Below are positions 11,159 through 23,614 of a DNA stretch of 64,000 bases, piece after piece. The notes under the pieces are model-generated. The model was not told the origin of the DNA, did not search any database, and saw only the letters and a program-made list of their open reading frames with translations. Source of the DNA: Isoetes taiwanensis. Its lineage: Eukaryota > Streptophyta > Lycopodiopsida > Isoetales > Isoetaceae. Positions within the stretch are counted from its first letter, which is position 1, and every line of letters begins with the position of its first letter. The stretch covers positions 3,966,623-4,030,622 of the forward strand of contig JAJEKV010000027.1 in the NCBI GenBank assembly GCA_021234155.1, given 5' to 3'. The position numbers were made by a program, and so were the translations under genes.

Positions 11159-12454
11159 TTAGTGTTCTGAGGGCTTTTTATGTTTAGAAAGGAACAGCAT
11201 TTTGTTTTGCTGAATGTTTTCCTTATGTGATCGATTCTTAGTTCCCTGACTGTTTTATGTTCTCCAATGTATGATCAGACTCCCGATAAATATATATTGA
11301 ATGCCCTTTCCATGATTTGTAATATTGTAGTTGGATTGAATATAAGAACCTAAAAATGTTAGATGGACTATACCAAGCAGCATTGAATGTCAAGTTGTTT
11401 GTCATATGCTTATTCATAAATCCACGCTGGTCATAATTCGTTCAATAATTGATAAAATGAAGCTTCCATTTATGGTTGAAGGGCTTTAAGCCAGAAAAGT
11501 TTATAGTTTATCTCTTGGCCAATTAAATGTTACCGTGTTTAGGCTAATTATTGTTTTTCTATCTACAGGTAATCAGAGTTCTTTCTACTTATTCTATTTC
11601 CGATTTCGATCATGCATTTATCGAGCGTGATAAGAAGGAGCATTCTGAAGTTTGCCTCCAATGGAAAAGGAAGTTCTTTGAGGAAGTACTAGCTAGGCCA
11701 AATAATCTGACTTACTTGCAAACTAGAGCCATCTTTAAGATATTCAGGTGGTTTTATTTTCCAGCATATTATTGTGCTAAATGCACGGAGGCTGGCTAGA
11801 TGTGGGCATGAACATGGGAGTTTTACCTTTAAAAGAATACATGGTTAGTATTCTAAGCTCAATTTCCCTACCTTAAAGTGTGAGAGGGTATCACTTTTAT
11901 AAACATGTTTTATGGTGAAAGTTAAATAATATCTATGTATGTTTTGTGAAAAATTTTGCTCCATAGTTGTTACTGCTTCGATCAATAAAATAATTTGACT
12001 TCAATGTGTTGAATTCCTTTGCTTTATTCTGTCCTATATTTGACTGTTGCAAGTTCAATTCCAAATACAATGGTCAATATCATATACCAAGTAATGTTAA
12101 GGTTTGTAGTTTATGAAGTTAGCATTTCAATTCTTATTACATGACTTCTAATTCGCACTCACTAAAGATAACCTATGATAGATCTTCCATATCTTTTAAA
12201 GAATATTGTGTTTGCATAAAATATGCGTTCGATGAACGAGTATAATTGAGTCCCAAATAGCAAGTTCAATGCAAATATATGAACATATATGAAGATATCT
12301 GAAGAATAAATACATGACACAAGCGAATGCAATGGTGAAAGGATGACGGGGATAAATTATACCCCCCATCAATACCCCATGCATACATACCCCATGGATT
12401 GCCTTAAATCCCGACCGGTTAAAAGAAAATGAACGCTCCAGAACTTCATACATC
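11159..12454. other. Intergenic; one unrecognised possible exon at 11569-11799
   Basis: After an acceptor-like tctacag, 11569-11799 reads open to TAG for about 76 residues, rich in charged residues (FIERDKKEHSEV, LQWKRKFFEEVL). I do not recognise it. It could be a 3' exon of the duplicated B3 locus or chance. Nothing else is visible. Confidence 0.3.
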
Positions 12455-12856
12455 ATGGGGCATTATAAAAAGGTCATCGGACAGCCAGCCAAAGGGAATG
12501 CAACGGCATCTTTACATCGTTCGATAGAAGGGGGCAGGATGAATCCTCACCATCCATTATGGGCAAGCAGGTCCAAGGAAGATGTAAAAATTAAGGCTTT
12601 GAATCGTACCTATGAAAATCAATGGGAGTTTCAGGGCTTTCAATTTTCATTGTCCAGATTGAGGTTTCGTGTTCGTCGAAATCAGAGAGGAAATATTCCC
12701 CTTGCTTCATCGAAATCTAATAAAAAATCTAATTGTGAAATTGTGCCTATGGCAAACACTAGAGCTGTTGTAGTGTATGGTAGTGATGCCATGACGGAGC
12801 CTAAGAAACGTGTTGCAAATAGCAAATGGAGGTGTAGAGTTTGGCGACGAAACTAG
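12455..12856 (+). CDS. Unrecognised 133-aa open frame
   Basis: ATG to TAG, basic overall (NRTYENQWEF, RLRFRVRRNQR, KSNKKSN). No domain, signal peptide or membrane segment recognised. No conserved neighbour or promoter supports expression, and it may be a chance open frame. Confidence 0.2.
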   Translation: MGHYKKVIGQPAKGNATASLHRSIEGGRMNPHHPLWASRSKEDVKIKALNRTYENQWEFQGFQFSLSRLRFRVRRNQRGNIPLASSKSNKKSNCEIVPMANTRAVVVYGSDAMTEPKKRVANSKWRCRVWRRN

Positions 12857-15800
12857 ATCATATTAATCGGCCCTTTTGGTTTTGTTCTTATGGCGGAAAC
12901 CTTTGGTTTTGTTCCAATACTTATTTCCGCCCTGGAAACCTTTGGAAGATGACAACCAAATGTTTCGAAAGTAAGTCTTCAATTATGGGGTATCAAGTGA
13001 GTTACCTTGGCATAAACTTCCGAAGCCACATTCGCCAAGTACTAAACATTTATATTACAACGAGGACTTATACACTAATTAACAACTTCAATGTCTGACA
13101 AAAACAATACGTTAAACGGCCAATACATTTAGCAGAAGGAAACCCAATTGTTGCAGAACATGATTACTTCTGACGACAATAACACATCGATCAACGTACA
13201 TAACAATAGAACATTGGTTGGCATTCATGATTTGAAAATAACACCAAATGGAAATGCTAAATAGGTATCCACATATAGTGGAGGAAACAGTGAGGGCTCT
13301 AGAAGGGAGTACTGTGGATTTGAAGGAAGGGGAAGCAAATCTAGAACATGATCAGGTGACTCAGGATGGTTCAAATTTGGAGGAAGTGGACAATTTGCAC
13401 GGGAATATGCAATTAGTGGAAATTCGACTGCCTCGAGTGCTTCAGGTTGTTTTATATCGCATGAGAATGTCCAAGTGGTGTAGGAATAGGTTATGATGGA
13501 CAAAAGGATCATCGACTGAGTAACAAAGGTCATGGACAAGAAAGAGAGGCAAGATGAGGAAGAAAAAATTCGAATAACATAATTAATTTCTTAATTATTA
13601 AATTCTTCAAGACTTCTTTGTAGTTAGTTCTTGAATTGGACTTCAACTTCCTTTTCCTATTAAATAGCATCCTTTCAAATAATAGATCACACACGAATTT
13701 GAAGAGCTAAGATGGTATAAGGTGAATTAAAACCCGAGATCTTGCATTGTATACTTTCACATTCCATAATGCCTTAGGATTGCTTTAAAAGATTTAGAAG
13801 ACACGTTTGAGATTGTCTATCCACAATGCAAAAGCAGAATATTTCTTGAGGGCACAAACTATATAGACGGATTTATGTCTCCGTTTTACCTCTTAGATGT
13901 CCCAAATGCATGTAATTAAGATGTGCTTCAATTTCTCATCTATTAAACCTACATTTCACATTGGAGGCCTAAGAACAAACCTAGTTATTAGGGTCAGAGG
14001 ATATTTCATTTAAAGCCAAGATGCAATAAAACTAATTATGAAAAGGTTTCATCAGATTCCTTATATAACATCTAAGGAACTTTCCGCGTCTACGTTGACA
14101 GAATCGTAAGGGAATATTAGGGAATTTACATTAGAGAATTCCGCATCTTCACAGACATGTCTATTTGACCGAGTCAACGACAGGGAACGCATCGCAAGGC
14201 AAGAAGCTCCTGGACATGGATTTCCCGGTCCATTGGGTTCATATGAAAAATGTAGGATGTCATTTTTAGTGTTTTACTCATGCGGCGACTCCCAGGAAGA
14301 GAAGCTATATAACGACCTCTGATTATCAGAAGATATCCATTGCTACCTTTTGGTCTCAAAACAGTGCATTCTATCACTCTCGGAGAAAATTTCTGGGAAT
14401 TTAAAAAAACAGTGAAGATATCTAGACCAAATTATTAAAACAAAATAAATTTTGAGAGGAACCATAGTAGAAGAACATTGTCTCATAAGTTCGTGCGAGT
14501 ATTTCATGTGTTTCTTATGCTTTCTAATAGTGATATATGTTCAGATTCAATTATGAAACTATCATAATAATGTAGTGGTAAATTAAATAATGACCCATAG
14601 GCATATGTGAATGCAGTATATGCCCATAGTAGCAATCTTGCTATCATTTCTTTGTATGCCAATCAGAATTAGGTAGAAATAGTCAATCATACGTGTGCAA
14701 CTACCCGTGGTTCCTTCCCATTCAATCCATAATCTTCCCCACATTTATGGTCATAATCTTTTAGGGTAAGGTTTTCAAGACAAACACGATTACGTCTTTC
14801 TTTATGATGATAACCTTCTAAGATAAGGTTTGCAAAACAACAATGTTTAGGTCTATAAAATAACTTCACTATTTAGACATAAGAAGTATTATCGTTCCCC
14901 CTAGCCATTTCTTTCAATCTTATCTTGCTTTTCCTTCTATGTTTCTTTATGATTTAAGGGGCCTAGGTCGCCCAGACTCAAGGAGCTTAAATTTGTGGAT
15001 TTAATCCTGTTTCTGATATATGAGATAACAGCTACATAACCTAAGATGTTGTCCCAACTTCTTTTGAGGCATCTTTTGAGACACACCATGATCTCCCTAT
15101 CATAGCAAACAAAATGTGAGAAAATGATCTTTGAATTTTATAAATGCTACTTATAGAGCTCTAGCTTTATTTGAACTCAAATATGTTAATGGAATAAGGA
15201 TAAATAACATTACATCCTAGACATTGCATGCAAGGTTCGTAAGGTGCATATAAGTGTCTATTGAGTGCAACCTTGCCCAATTAATCTTACAATGACATAT
15301 GGGAAAATTCTTAAGTAGGATACCCTAGATGTTACAGGGAATGAACTAGAGAACTGATCGGGCAGGGCAAAATAGCCCCGTAACTTCTGGAAAGGGGTTG
15401 CTCTCCTATCGTGTATGATGGGAGAGCGGCATCGACAAGGGGGTAGCGACTGTTTATTAAAAACACAAGACTTTGCTAAGTGAGATGAGCATAACAAAAT
15501 ATCATTGATGTTGCACCTTGGCATATAGAGTCCATATGCATGCAACATTAAGGTTCTAATGTTACAACCAATAATGGCAATATTTTGCTTCTTCAAACAC
15601 TTTGTTACCATTCACAAATTGTACACCACTAATATTTTGAGACTAATATAAAAACTGAATATGCCTTTAGATGCTGACATATACAATTAAATTCAGAAAT
15701 TAAGAATTGCGTGCTCAAATTAAAAGGAAGATCGGATACAATTACGGTATCCATTCTGCTTCAAATCATCGCTTAAATTCCAGCTAAAGTAGCTTTTCGC

Positions 15801-17918
15801 ATTTATGATAGACAGCTTATAGAATTTCCTGATGCTATAAATACCAATGGGATGCATAATTTCATGCATGCACGTCTGATCTGTGTTCGACTTCTTCCTT
15901 TCCTCTACTGTTCTTGCTCAATTGCTCCAAGGTTATTTGCAAAGAAAATTCTCAAATTAAACAATAGAAAGTGAACTCGTTTATGGATTAGAGAATTAGG
16001 AAAGATGCACTTTTAACATCCGCAAAGCTAATCCATGCTTTTTGCGATAACTTTGAATAGTGTCGGATCGGGGATGGGCATTCCACTCTCACCGATGTAG
16101 TGGCGAACAACTAATACTAACAAGTTCTTATGCATTGCGCATGCGAGATCGTCCCCGATAAAGAAGTAAAACACATAAAATGTGGATGGATTGAAGGAAA
16201 GGCAGGAGTAATTTTTTAGGTACCTTTGGGAATTGAACGATATTTCCCATTTTATGTTCAGTTTGCTAGAAGACGTGCACACAGACCAGCATGGGAGTAC
16301 AATTCACTCAATGCTTCACCGATATCTTCCCTATGGATCCTTTGGCCCAGCTGCATTGTTCAACCCAATTGCAAGGTGGACACATGGAAGAATTAAAGTA
16401 CTATTGTTCAAGCCACGAAATCAAATTGAAGTAAACATCAGAATCTCATTATGCTGCCTACAAATTGTATGTAAACTGATATTGGATGATTGTGCAGTAC
16501 CTAGCACAAGGAAGGATGCCAGCACAAGCAACAACTGTACCATCAACATCAAATTTTGTATCACAACGAAATAATGAATCTGAAGTAGCAGCTGCAGCCA
16601 ATGGATCATCTTAAATGATGGTTCTGTCAATGAAAGCTAAAACTTATTGTTATGAGACCACAGGGAATTCTAAGTGTGCTTATGATAAGTTATAGTATTT
16701 AAAGGTTATATAGGATCGTCTCTAGCTACTTTCTTAAGAACAGACATGTGCTCCTGTTTTGTGGGAAGTGTTCATCTTTTGTATTTTGAAAAAATATTAT
16801 AAATAGATTGATCTTTTTTGCAGTCAACAATGACTGTTTAAGCATAGAAGAAAGCAACAGGCAACCATTTCTTAACGCTCCTGCAACAATATTATAGGCA
16901 TCCTTCTTTCACGGATGCACTATTCACTACTTGAGTCTCATCAAGAACTATATACTGCCATATTCTTACCTTCAACAAAAAAGAGTATTCCAAAATTATA
17001 GCTGTACACTTTAACATCTACAACCTTAAAGCAAAAAATACAGAGGCGAGCAGTATGCAAGTGTCAGCGACAACAACACCATTGCACTTGTGGACTACAC
17101 AAAGGTAGATGAACAATGAATTGTTCCTTAACTACTTCATAAAAAAAAAAAGCAGCACCAAAGAAAGTCACATACAATATATATGGCATCTGGAAAATAG
17201 ATGCCATCCTACCAGTCACATGCTGATAAAAACCAATGTTAAAATCCAGGAACATATCATTCCTAAGAATGAATCAGAAGGCAAAGGATGGGGTGATATG
17301 ATTTCTCACATTCAAACAAAAGAAAGAGGATCTGCAGATGGCACTTCTCACAAGAAAATAGAATAAAAGCGATGGGGTAAAAGTGTTTCTGACAATGATG
17401 TAACAGAGATAGGAACTCATGATAGAAATGACCCAAGCAACCACAATATGCCTGTAGAGTTTGTCTTGCTTTACATGAAATACAATATGCTTGTGAAGGT
17501 TGTGTTCCTTTCTTCTTCTTCTATATTTGAATACCTATATAACAAACTGCACTTTGGCAAAAACCAAATTGGGAAGACTGTTGAAGCACACCATGCAAAG
17601 TTCATGGAAGACAAACTCCACAGACTATTTTCTGTTTCCTGCACAGTAGTAAAATTCGACCTTAGATTGCTTATGCTATTTTATGTACTGTAAATTTTGA
17701 CCACCGACAGTTGAATAGTTTTATTGATTTTGAAGATAAATTGCATCAAAAATTATGCAGGTATACAGAAAATTAGACTCTTCTTCAAAAAGATAGGTAG
17801 TAAAATATATTACTTCCTGTGATTACAAAGTATGAACAGTTAGTATATGGACATGCTAATAGTTATAAGTGGAAACCTCACAGAGGCAATAAAATATCTG
17901 TTACATAAAATTACATAT
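12857..17918. other. Large gene-poor interval
   Basis: AT-rich DNA with only short open frames and no recognisable domain on either strand. The longest (for example 13248-13496 forward, 15258-15611 reverse, 16233-16574 forward) lack motifs and plausible splice partners. No clear terminal repeats or tRNA genes were noticed. Confidence 0.45.
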
Positions 17919-18770
17919 TCAGAACTTCTTCTGGTCATGCTGTGCTCCACCACGATAGACGTTCATTGTCCATTCAAGCTCGCCTACGACTTGGAATTCC
18001 AATATATCACCAACTTTAAGAGAGTAGTGGCTGATTAGCAGGTCCCAATTATGACTCAAACAATATCGACTGGTTTTTGCTTTCAAATTAGTGTCAATAC
18101 CATCTGGTCCATGAACAAGGATTGCAGAACCCCTTGGAGGCATTCGCCAACGATCTTCCTCCTTCAATCTCTGACACAGAAAATAGAGAGCTAAGAATTT
18201 TCGGAAGGAAAACTAATCAAAGGGGAAATTTTTACTCACCAATCCTGATGAATAAATACGTTTGAGCAGTGGAACTTTAAAAGGTTTCTTAATGTCTGAT
18301 TCATCATCTGATACATTAACAGAGTCTTCTGGTTCTTTTGCTACACGTCTTTGTCGAGCATTAACAACTTCCTGCCCTGCTTTTTCATCCTCTACCTGCC
18401 AAATTCCAAGGGCTTTGGTCCGATTGCTGCCATCGCACTTCTTTGCAAATACCCTGTTGCTATCCTCCGATATCACACAAAAAATAACATCACCATCTAC
18501 GAAGAGATTATCAGTCAAGAAAGCTTCCCATCCTTGGCCAAAAAACAATTTTGGCCCACTTGATGTTTTTTCCCATTTGGTCCTACAAAATCTGGGCGCA
18601 AAGGAACATGATGGAGCTCCTGGAAATAAGAAAAATGACAAGTACATAGCAGAGAGATAAAAAAAATCTACTAGAGCAACCTACAAGTAAAAAACGACTG
18701 GGCTTACACGCAAATGTCCATAATCGACATGTATCAGAAAACTTCTTGCCGTCACCATCAGTCTACCTCC
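17919..18770 (-). CDS. B3-domain DNA-binding protein (two B3-like regions)
   Basis: On the reverse strand, an exon at 18240-18619 begins after TTTCCAG and encodes a B3-like region (FCRTKWEKTSSGP, FFGQGWEAFLTDNLFVDGD), then an acidic/basic linker (KEPEDSVNVSDDESD). It is spliced by a 69-bp intron (18171-18239) to a final exon, 17919-18170, with a second B3-like region (HNWDLLISHYSLKVGDILEF, then WTMNVYRGG) and a stop. The W...F...L..GD pattern is the B3 signature; B3 proteins are nuclear DNA binders. A further 5' exon (about 18710-18770, MVTARSFLIHVDYG) probably precedes it, but the donor and phase are uncertain. The first B3 region seems to lack some central strands, so this could be a reduced or partly decayed gene. 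The 10.6-11.2 kb copy is a paralogue. Confidence 0.65.
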
Positions 18771-19152
18771 GTTCATCTCCATGCAAGATAACTCGTTCTG
18801 CTGGAGGATATTTGAGTTCTTCAATATAAAAAATAATATAATAAATATAAATATGGTTATTAGACTATATGATTGTTATTTAATGATGACGTTGCTGACA
18901 TCTACACTACACATAAAGCACGATTTCATTAATTGGAGAAAATAAGCCAATTTTGAGAATTTTAAGCACACCTAATTTGCTCTAGCACGAATACTTTCAC
19001 CTACTTCTCGAGCACAAGAAACATGAGGCAATTAACATACACATATACATACAAATTATGTGTTATACTTGTACGTGTACATGACACTCGTAGAAGCTCA
19101 ATAATGGCCCTACATTGTACACCAATAATTCACATCAATAATTTTACTTCAC
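18771..19152. other. Spacer upstream of small-ORF cluster
   Basis: AT-rich; no coding signal. The last ~70 bp contain the upstream word CAATAATTCAC shared by all three small-gene promoters. Confidence 0.45.
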
Positions 19153-19159
19153 TATAAAA
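19153..19159 (+). promoter_or_regulatory. TATA box of small-ORF copy 1
   Basis: TATAAAA preceded by cttcac, exactly 43 bases before the ATG at 19196. The same geometry occurs at copies 2 and 3. Confidence 0.7.
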
Positions 19160-19195
19160 ACGACTTGACTCGGGGGCAGAGGTCATTCATCTTCC

Positions 19196-19429
19196 ATGGC
19201 TTCCTCGATGCCTCGTCCAGAGCACATCCGCTCTTTCAAGTGTTACTTGAGCTACAACGATCTGGGCGAATGCGCTAGAAATGGCGTTAATCTTGATCCA
19301 TGGCTCCTATCTAAAGCTGATGGACCTGCTAGTGCTTTCACTCGTGTTGTGGTGCACATTTACTGGCTTCCTGATCAGGAGATCTATGAGATGAATAGCA
19401 TCACGAGCTTTGGTGTTGATGATGAGTGA
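19196..19429 (+). CDS. Small tandem-family protein, copy 1 (77 aa, unknown)
   Basis: ATG to TGA in a single exon. I do not recognise the family. Comparison with copy 3 shows a conserved skeleton: HI...KC..S..DL..C, then LDP.L..KA, a hydrophobic RV...I.WLP, YE, and an acidic DE C-terminus. No signal peptide or membrane helix is evident, so it is probably a small soluble protein. The start is supported by the TATA box 43 bases upstream and by alignment of the three starts. Divergence from copies 2 and 3, with the conserved skeleton kept, suggests a real coding gene rather than a repeat. Confidence 0.6.
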   Translation: MASSMPRPEHIRSFKCYLSYNDLGECARNGVNLDPWLLSKADGPASAFTRVVVHIYWLPDQEIYEMNSITSFGVDDE

Positions 19430-19746
19430 ATCTGCACATGCTAATAATGTAATAATGACATGGGTACCTAATAACTAAGTAAGGATGTAATAGCATTCTA
19501 AGTAAGGATGTAATATCATGTACCTTAACTGAGTATATTGTAACGATGTGCTATCCCACCTCCACTTTTTCTGCAAGCTGTCATTGAATTCAATCATAGT
19601 TAAATTCGTCAAGCAAACATGTTTTCAAACATACGCATATTAATATGAAATATGTATTATTCTTGTATGTATACAACAGTCTGATACACGCTCAATAATG
19701 GTGGTAAAGTCTACCCCAATAATTCACCTCAATCATTCCACTTCAC

Positions 19747-19753
19747 TATAAAA
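19747..19753 (+). promoter_or_regulatory. TATA box of small-ORF copy 2
   Basis: TATAAAA after cttcac, 43 bases before ATG 19790, with a conserved CCCCAATAATTCACCTCAAT block upstream. Confidence 0.65.
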
Positions 19754-19789
19754 GCTTCTCACGCCGGGGCTAAATTTCATTCATCTCCC

Positions 19790-20034
19790 ATGGATTTTTC
19801 GCCTTCTTCAGTTTACCACATTGAGGCGATCAAGTGCTCAATGAGCCACTCTGATCTTGTTGGTTGCCTAGACAGGCATCTTCTTCTTGATCCCTACCTG
19901 CGAAGAAAAGCTTTGGGCGAGATTCACGTTGCCACCTAGCGTCAATTCGTGTTATGATCCATCTGATTTGGCTTCCTGAGCGCATGAGCTATGAGATATC
20001 AGGGATCACTACTACAGATCCTGAAGATGAATGA
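19790..20034 (+). pseudogene. Small tandem-family copy 2, frame-broken
   Basis: Nearly identical to copy 3 for the first 43 codons. Small indels around 19918-19938 then shift the frame into a TAG at 19937-19939. Homology in the original frame resumes and runs to the TGA at 20032-20034 (ending in the same PEDE-like tail codons). The promoter and 5' leader are intact. It is a recently inactivated duplicate, or it encodes a ~49-aa truncated peptide. Confidence 0.7.
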
Positions 20035-20229
20035 ATCACATGTTTGGCATTGTATAGCGTAAGAGCTCTTGTGTTGAGATGAAAAATGCAGAGCGTAATT
20101 AATAATAACTAGTCTATTGTAACTTGCATGAAAGATGTATTACACTTGTATGTATACAACAGTCTTATGCACGCGCAATAATGGCGCTAAAGTCTACCCC
20201 AATAATTCAGCTCAATGATTCTACTTCAC

Positions 20230-20236
20230 TATAAAA
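20230..20236 (+). promoter_or_regulatory. TATA box of small-ORF copy 3
   Basis: TATAAAA after cttcac, 43 bases before ATG 20273; flanks are near-identical to copy 2. Confidence 0.7.
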
Positions 20237-20272
20237 GCTTCTCACTTCGAGCCTAAAGTTCATTCATCTCCC

Positions 20273-20515
20273 ATGGATTTTTCGCCTTCATCAGTTCACC
20301 ACATCGAGGCGATCAAGTGCTCAATGAGCCACTCTGATCTTGTGGGTTGCCTAGACAGGCATCTTCTTCTTGATCCCTACCTGCGAAGAAAAGCTTTGGG
20401 CGCTGAGATTCGTTGCCCTGCGTCAATTCGTGTTATGATCGATCTGATTTGGCTTCCTGAGCGAATGAGCTATGAGATAACAGGGATCACTACTACAGAT
20501 CCTGAAGATGAATGA
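20273..20515 (+). CDS. Small tandem-family protein, copy 3 (80 aa, unknown)
   Basis: ATG to TGA in a single exon. It shares the skeleton of copy 1 (HIEAIKCSMSHSDL, LDPYLRRKALG, RVMIDLIWLPE, YEITGIT, acidic C-terminus). No family recognised. The 483-bp spacing to copy 2, with promoter and 3' flank included, marks a recent tandem duplication of the whole transcription unit. With a TATA box 43 bases upstream, the 5' leader should be only about 10-15 nt. It converges with the decayed DUF7869 gene, whose 3' end is 140 bases away. Confidence 0.6.
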   Translation: MDFSPSSVHHIEAIKCSMSHSDLVGCLDRHLLLDPYLRRKALGAEIRCPASIRVMIDLIWLPERMSYEITGITTTDPEDE

Positions 20516-20653
20516 ATCACCTGTTTAGCATTGTATAGTGTAAGAGCTCTTGTGTTGAGATGAAAAACGCAGAGCGTAATGAATAATAACTAGTCTATTG
20601 TAACTTGCATGTTATGTATGATATAGTAATTATGTAAAAGAGCATTGCGTACC

Positions 20654-22735
20654 TCAAGAGTTCTCATCATCGTCGTTAGCTTCTTTAGCCACTAATTCTT
20701 GTAACTGAGCCCCCACACTACTGGGGATCACCACTGACAACGGCCTGGTCTCTACGGCCCAATCATAGTCTATTGTTTTCAAATGTTGGTAGCGTGGCGG
20801 GTCATTAGGATTGGGTCTCCAATTCTTGCTCCAAAATCCCTATCTTGCATTGCATATGAGGTTCCCTTTAAACAATGTGGCTCAAACCAAGAGACAAACA
20901 CCTCTTCAAATGTGGGAGATTAGGGTCCTCTATTGGGTCCTCTTCGCAAAAAGCCATTCACGCGTCGGGCGGTTATCATGTGGTCCGATTAGCAAGAGCA
21001 TTCCTTTCTTGACATCTTGGTAGGGGTCGAATATTTCAACCGGGTTCTTGGGTCTACCCGAAAGGCCCAACGTAATGAGATGCTTCAATGTGCTCATCCA
21101 CAAACACTTTTTCGGGTTCTTCCAATGCACTTTGCACAGTCTTTGGGCGAGAAATCATGAATGATGACTCTACCGGGCTGCGTCCCCAAGCACTTTCGCG
21201 GCAAGGTGGACCAAGAGTCAATAACTTCATTCATATATGTGTTGGACCATGAGTTATCGCCAGCTCTAGAAATAGCTGCCCAGTGCATCATGTACTTGGC
21301 AATAGAAGCTCTCAATGCACCTATATCTTTCAAGCTCCCATATGGCTGCACGACCTTAGGTGACCCTCTCGGAATCATAGGTAAACCTTGGGCATCCTCC
21401 TTCCACATTCTGATTCCCTTCTCAGGGAGCCACTCCCTATGCCCTGGCCTCATCTTGTAGAACATTAGTGGCCATCCATCCTTCATGCAAAACTTGAAGA
21501 GTAGAGGTTCCAAGTGACCACATAAACGGTCCTTCTTATCAGGGATAAAACCTTTCACGAATTCCTTCCAATTAGGAACCTCTGACACAAGGTAAGGTGA
21601 AGGAGCCTTTGAACTACAATTTTTCTTTGAAGAGTTGCATAAGCTCTGGAATAGTCAATGCATCTGATCTTCTCATTAGATTAGAGTAGTTTCCAAAGAG
21701 GGCATCTATGTCATCGTGAGTGTGTCCAACCATCATGAATCCCAGCTGCACTTGATCAAATACACCTAACCAAACCAAGTATGACAAGTAAGAGAAAAGA
21801 TATCTATTCTTATTCTGACCTGAGCAATTATCTAGCTGCAAGTAAAGTCTCCTAGGCAACTTGTTCGGTACCATGGGGCCTTTGATAGGAGGCATAAAAT
21901 CATTTCTACTGCCATTTATCATTTTTGTCCTAAGGGTATCTGTGTTTAAAATTGCTGCACCCCAGCTGCTTTCAGGACGATCTGTATCTCTCAAATGGCC
22001 CCAATTATCCTCAGATTTATTCTCCAGTGTCTTCAAGGTATGATTCAAGGATCCCACATGAAAATTAGAATCATCAGGCCAGAGGTCCAGTGAGAAGTGG
22101 CCCAAGGCACCTATACCATGGCCGTGCATGAGAGCACCTGTGACACTGACCTTCAGTCGTTCACCCCTCCATACAGACTTCGCTAGCTTCTCTAGACGAG
22201 GGAATATGGTCTTATTCTGATCCATCTTATCATGTATAATGGTTAAAGCGTGCTCAGGAGATCTATGAGACAAAGCTCTCCAGGATCAGTAAAGGCTCCT
22301 GCATGAAATCTGGGCCGTCATATGCGATTTTCTCTCTACTGCAAGTACCCTTCTTTCATTTGGATCTCTGGTCTTAGCAAGCTTTTCCTTTATGAAAATA
22401 CAGGTGTTACACTTAGAAAATGCTATCCTCTTAGCTATTGCTACCTCTGAATGATTCTCTTTCCAAGCAGACAGAAAGGACGAAGGAGAGATATGCTTGC
22501 CTGCCATCTCTGTAACGGTAATATCTACTTCTTGGTGTATATCCTTCTTAGTCAAGACTGAAGGTAGCCTCTTAACATTTTGTCTGCTACCCTCGCTCGT
22601 AATTTTCGAGCGGTGTGGCATGAAACACGTGAACATTGTATAATAAACACACCAGAGTGCACAGGTTTGCTTAGAACATCTAGTTTTACATATTCTAATC
22701 CAAAGTATCAGCAGGTATCTTATCAATCCATACAA
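20654..22735 (-). pseudogene. DUF7869-family transposase-like gene, decayed
   Basis: Reverse strand. The middle part (21614-22273) carries the family's RNase H-like core: LQLDNCSGQNKNR, then LGVFDQVQLGFMMVGHTHDDIDALF, with a conserved D, N and the HTHDDID motif. Upstream (22286 to about 22600) is the Cys-containing, helical N-terminal part (FSKCNTCIFIKEKL). Downstream frames continue (VPNWKEFVKGFI; WPLMFYKMR), ending at a TGA at 20654-20656 after a DDDENS tail. An in-frame TGA at 22286-22288 and frame changes near 21600, 21110 and about 20930 break it. DUF7869 proteins are found in many eukaryotes in multicopy, mobile-element-like loci. I did not find terminal inverted repeats. Confidence 0.75.
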
Positions 22736-23500
22736 TACATAGTGATGTTAGTGTAGAATCAATTGAATGTCGAGAACCCTATAAGGAAACAGTTTTTAAG
22801 GACGATTTAGTTATTATTGATCATGAACTAACAGCAGAGACTCGGAGGTTGTAGTTATCATTGAAATTCACTGCAACATCAACTTTGAGTTCACTTCACT
22901 GAGAGATATGCATCAGAATAGGCCTTTTACCTCGCCCGAAACCCTAAATTCGATGCAATGGAAGAAATCCAAATGTATAGTGGCGCAGTGCAAGCGGATT
23001 ATCAGCGCCCTCGTCAGCGCCTTCAATGGATGCGCCTTCTGCAGCAAATCCTTCAGAGAACTTGGCACAGCTCACGCGCAGCTCGAGCGTCTCCAAGATC
23101 TTCCAAAACAATCAAATTTGAATTAGCTTTTCCCGCTTTCACTTGAAATGTTTGTTATCGAATTCAAATTTTACTGTCACTGTCCATCCGTAATCCAGTT
23201 TCTTTTTGTAGCCTTTATGGCTGCATAATGTGTCAGGTCCATTTAATGAATTGACAGTACGGGAGGAAATTGAACGCGGACGTCCAAGTCGATGAACACC
23301 TTTTGTACGGATTACTTGCTTTTTCGGACGGGTATATTCGCACGAACGCATTTATGGCCAGTAATAAATACGGACAGCCAGCCGGTAATTAATACTTCCG
23401 GCGTGTAATTAATGCGCCCGCACGTACGGCGCCATTATGGCTGGCACGAAATTTCACGTACCATTATGCCCGGCGGGCAATTAAAGTCCGCGGCCGCGCT
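22736..23500. other. Spacer and probable promoter region
   Basis: No gene recognised. From about 23300 the base composition becomes more GC-rich, with repeated ggtaattaat/gtgtaattaat words and cggcgcc/cggcggg patches, leading to the TATA box at 23505. Confidence 0.4.
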
Positions 23501-23504
23501 CCTC

Positions 23505-23510
23505 TATAAA
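23505..23510 (+). promoter_or_regulatory. TATA box upstream of the ParB/methyltransferase-like gene
   Basis: TATAAA in cctctataaattc, 110 bases before the proposed ATG at 23615, in a GC-rich local context. Confidence 0.45.
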
Positions 23511-23614
23511 TTCAAAATCATCAATCTCTAAATATCTTTCAGGTTTTCGGCGACCGCGATTTCTTCAGCGCCTAGCGCCTTCGAGTTTGCAGCGCCTTCC
23601 GAAACCTCCCCAAA

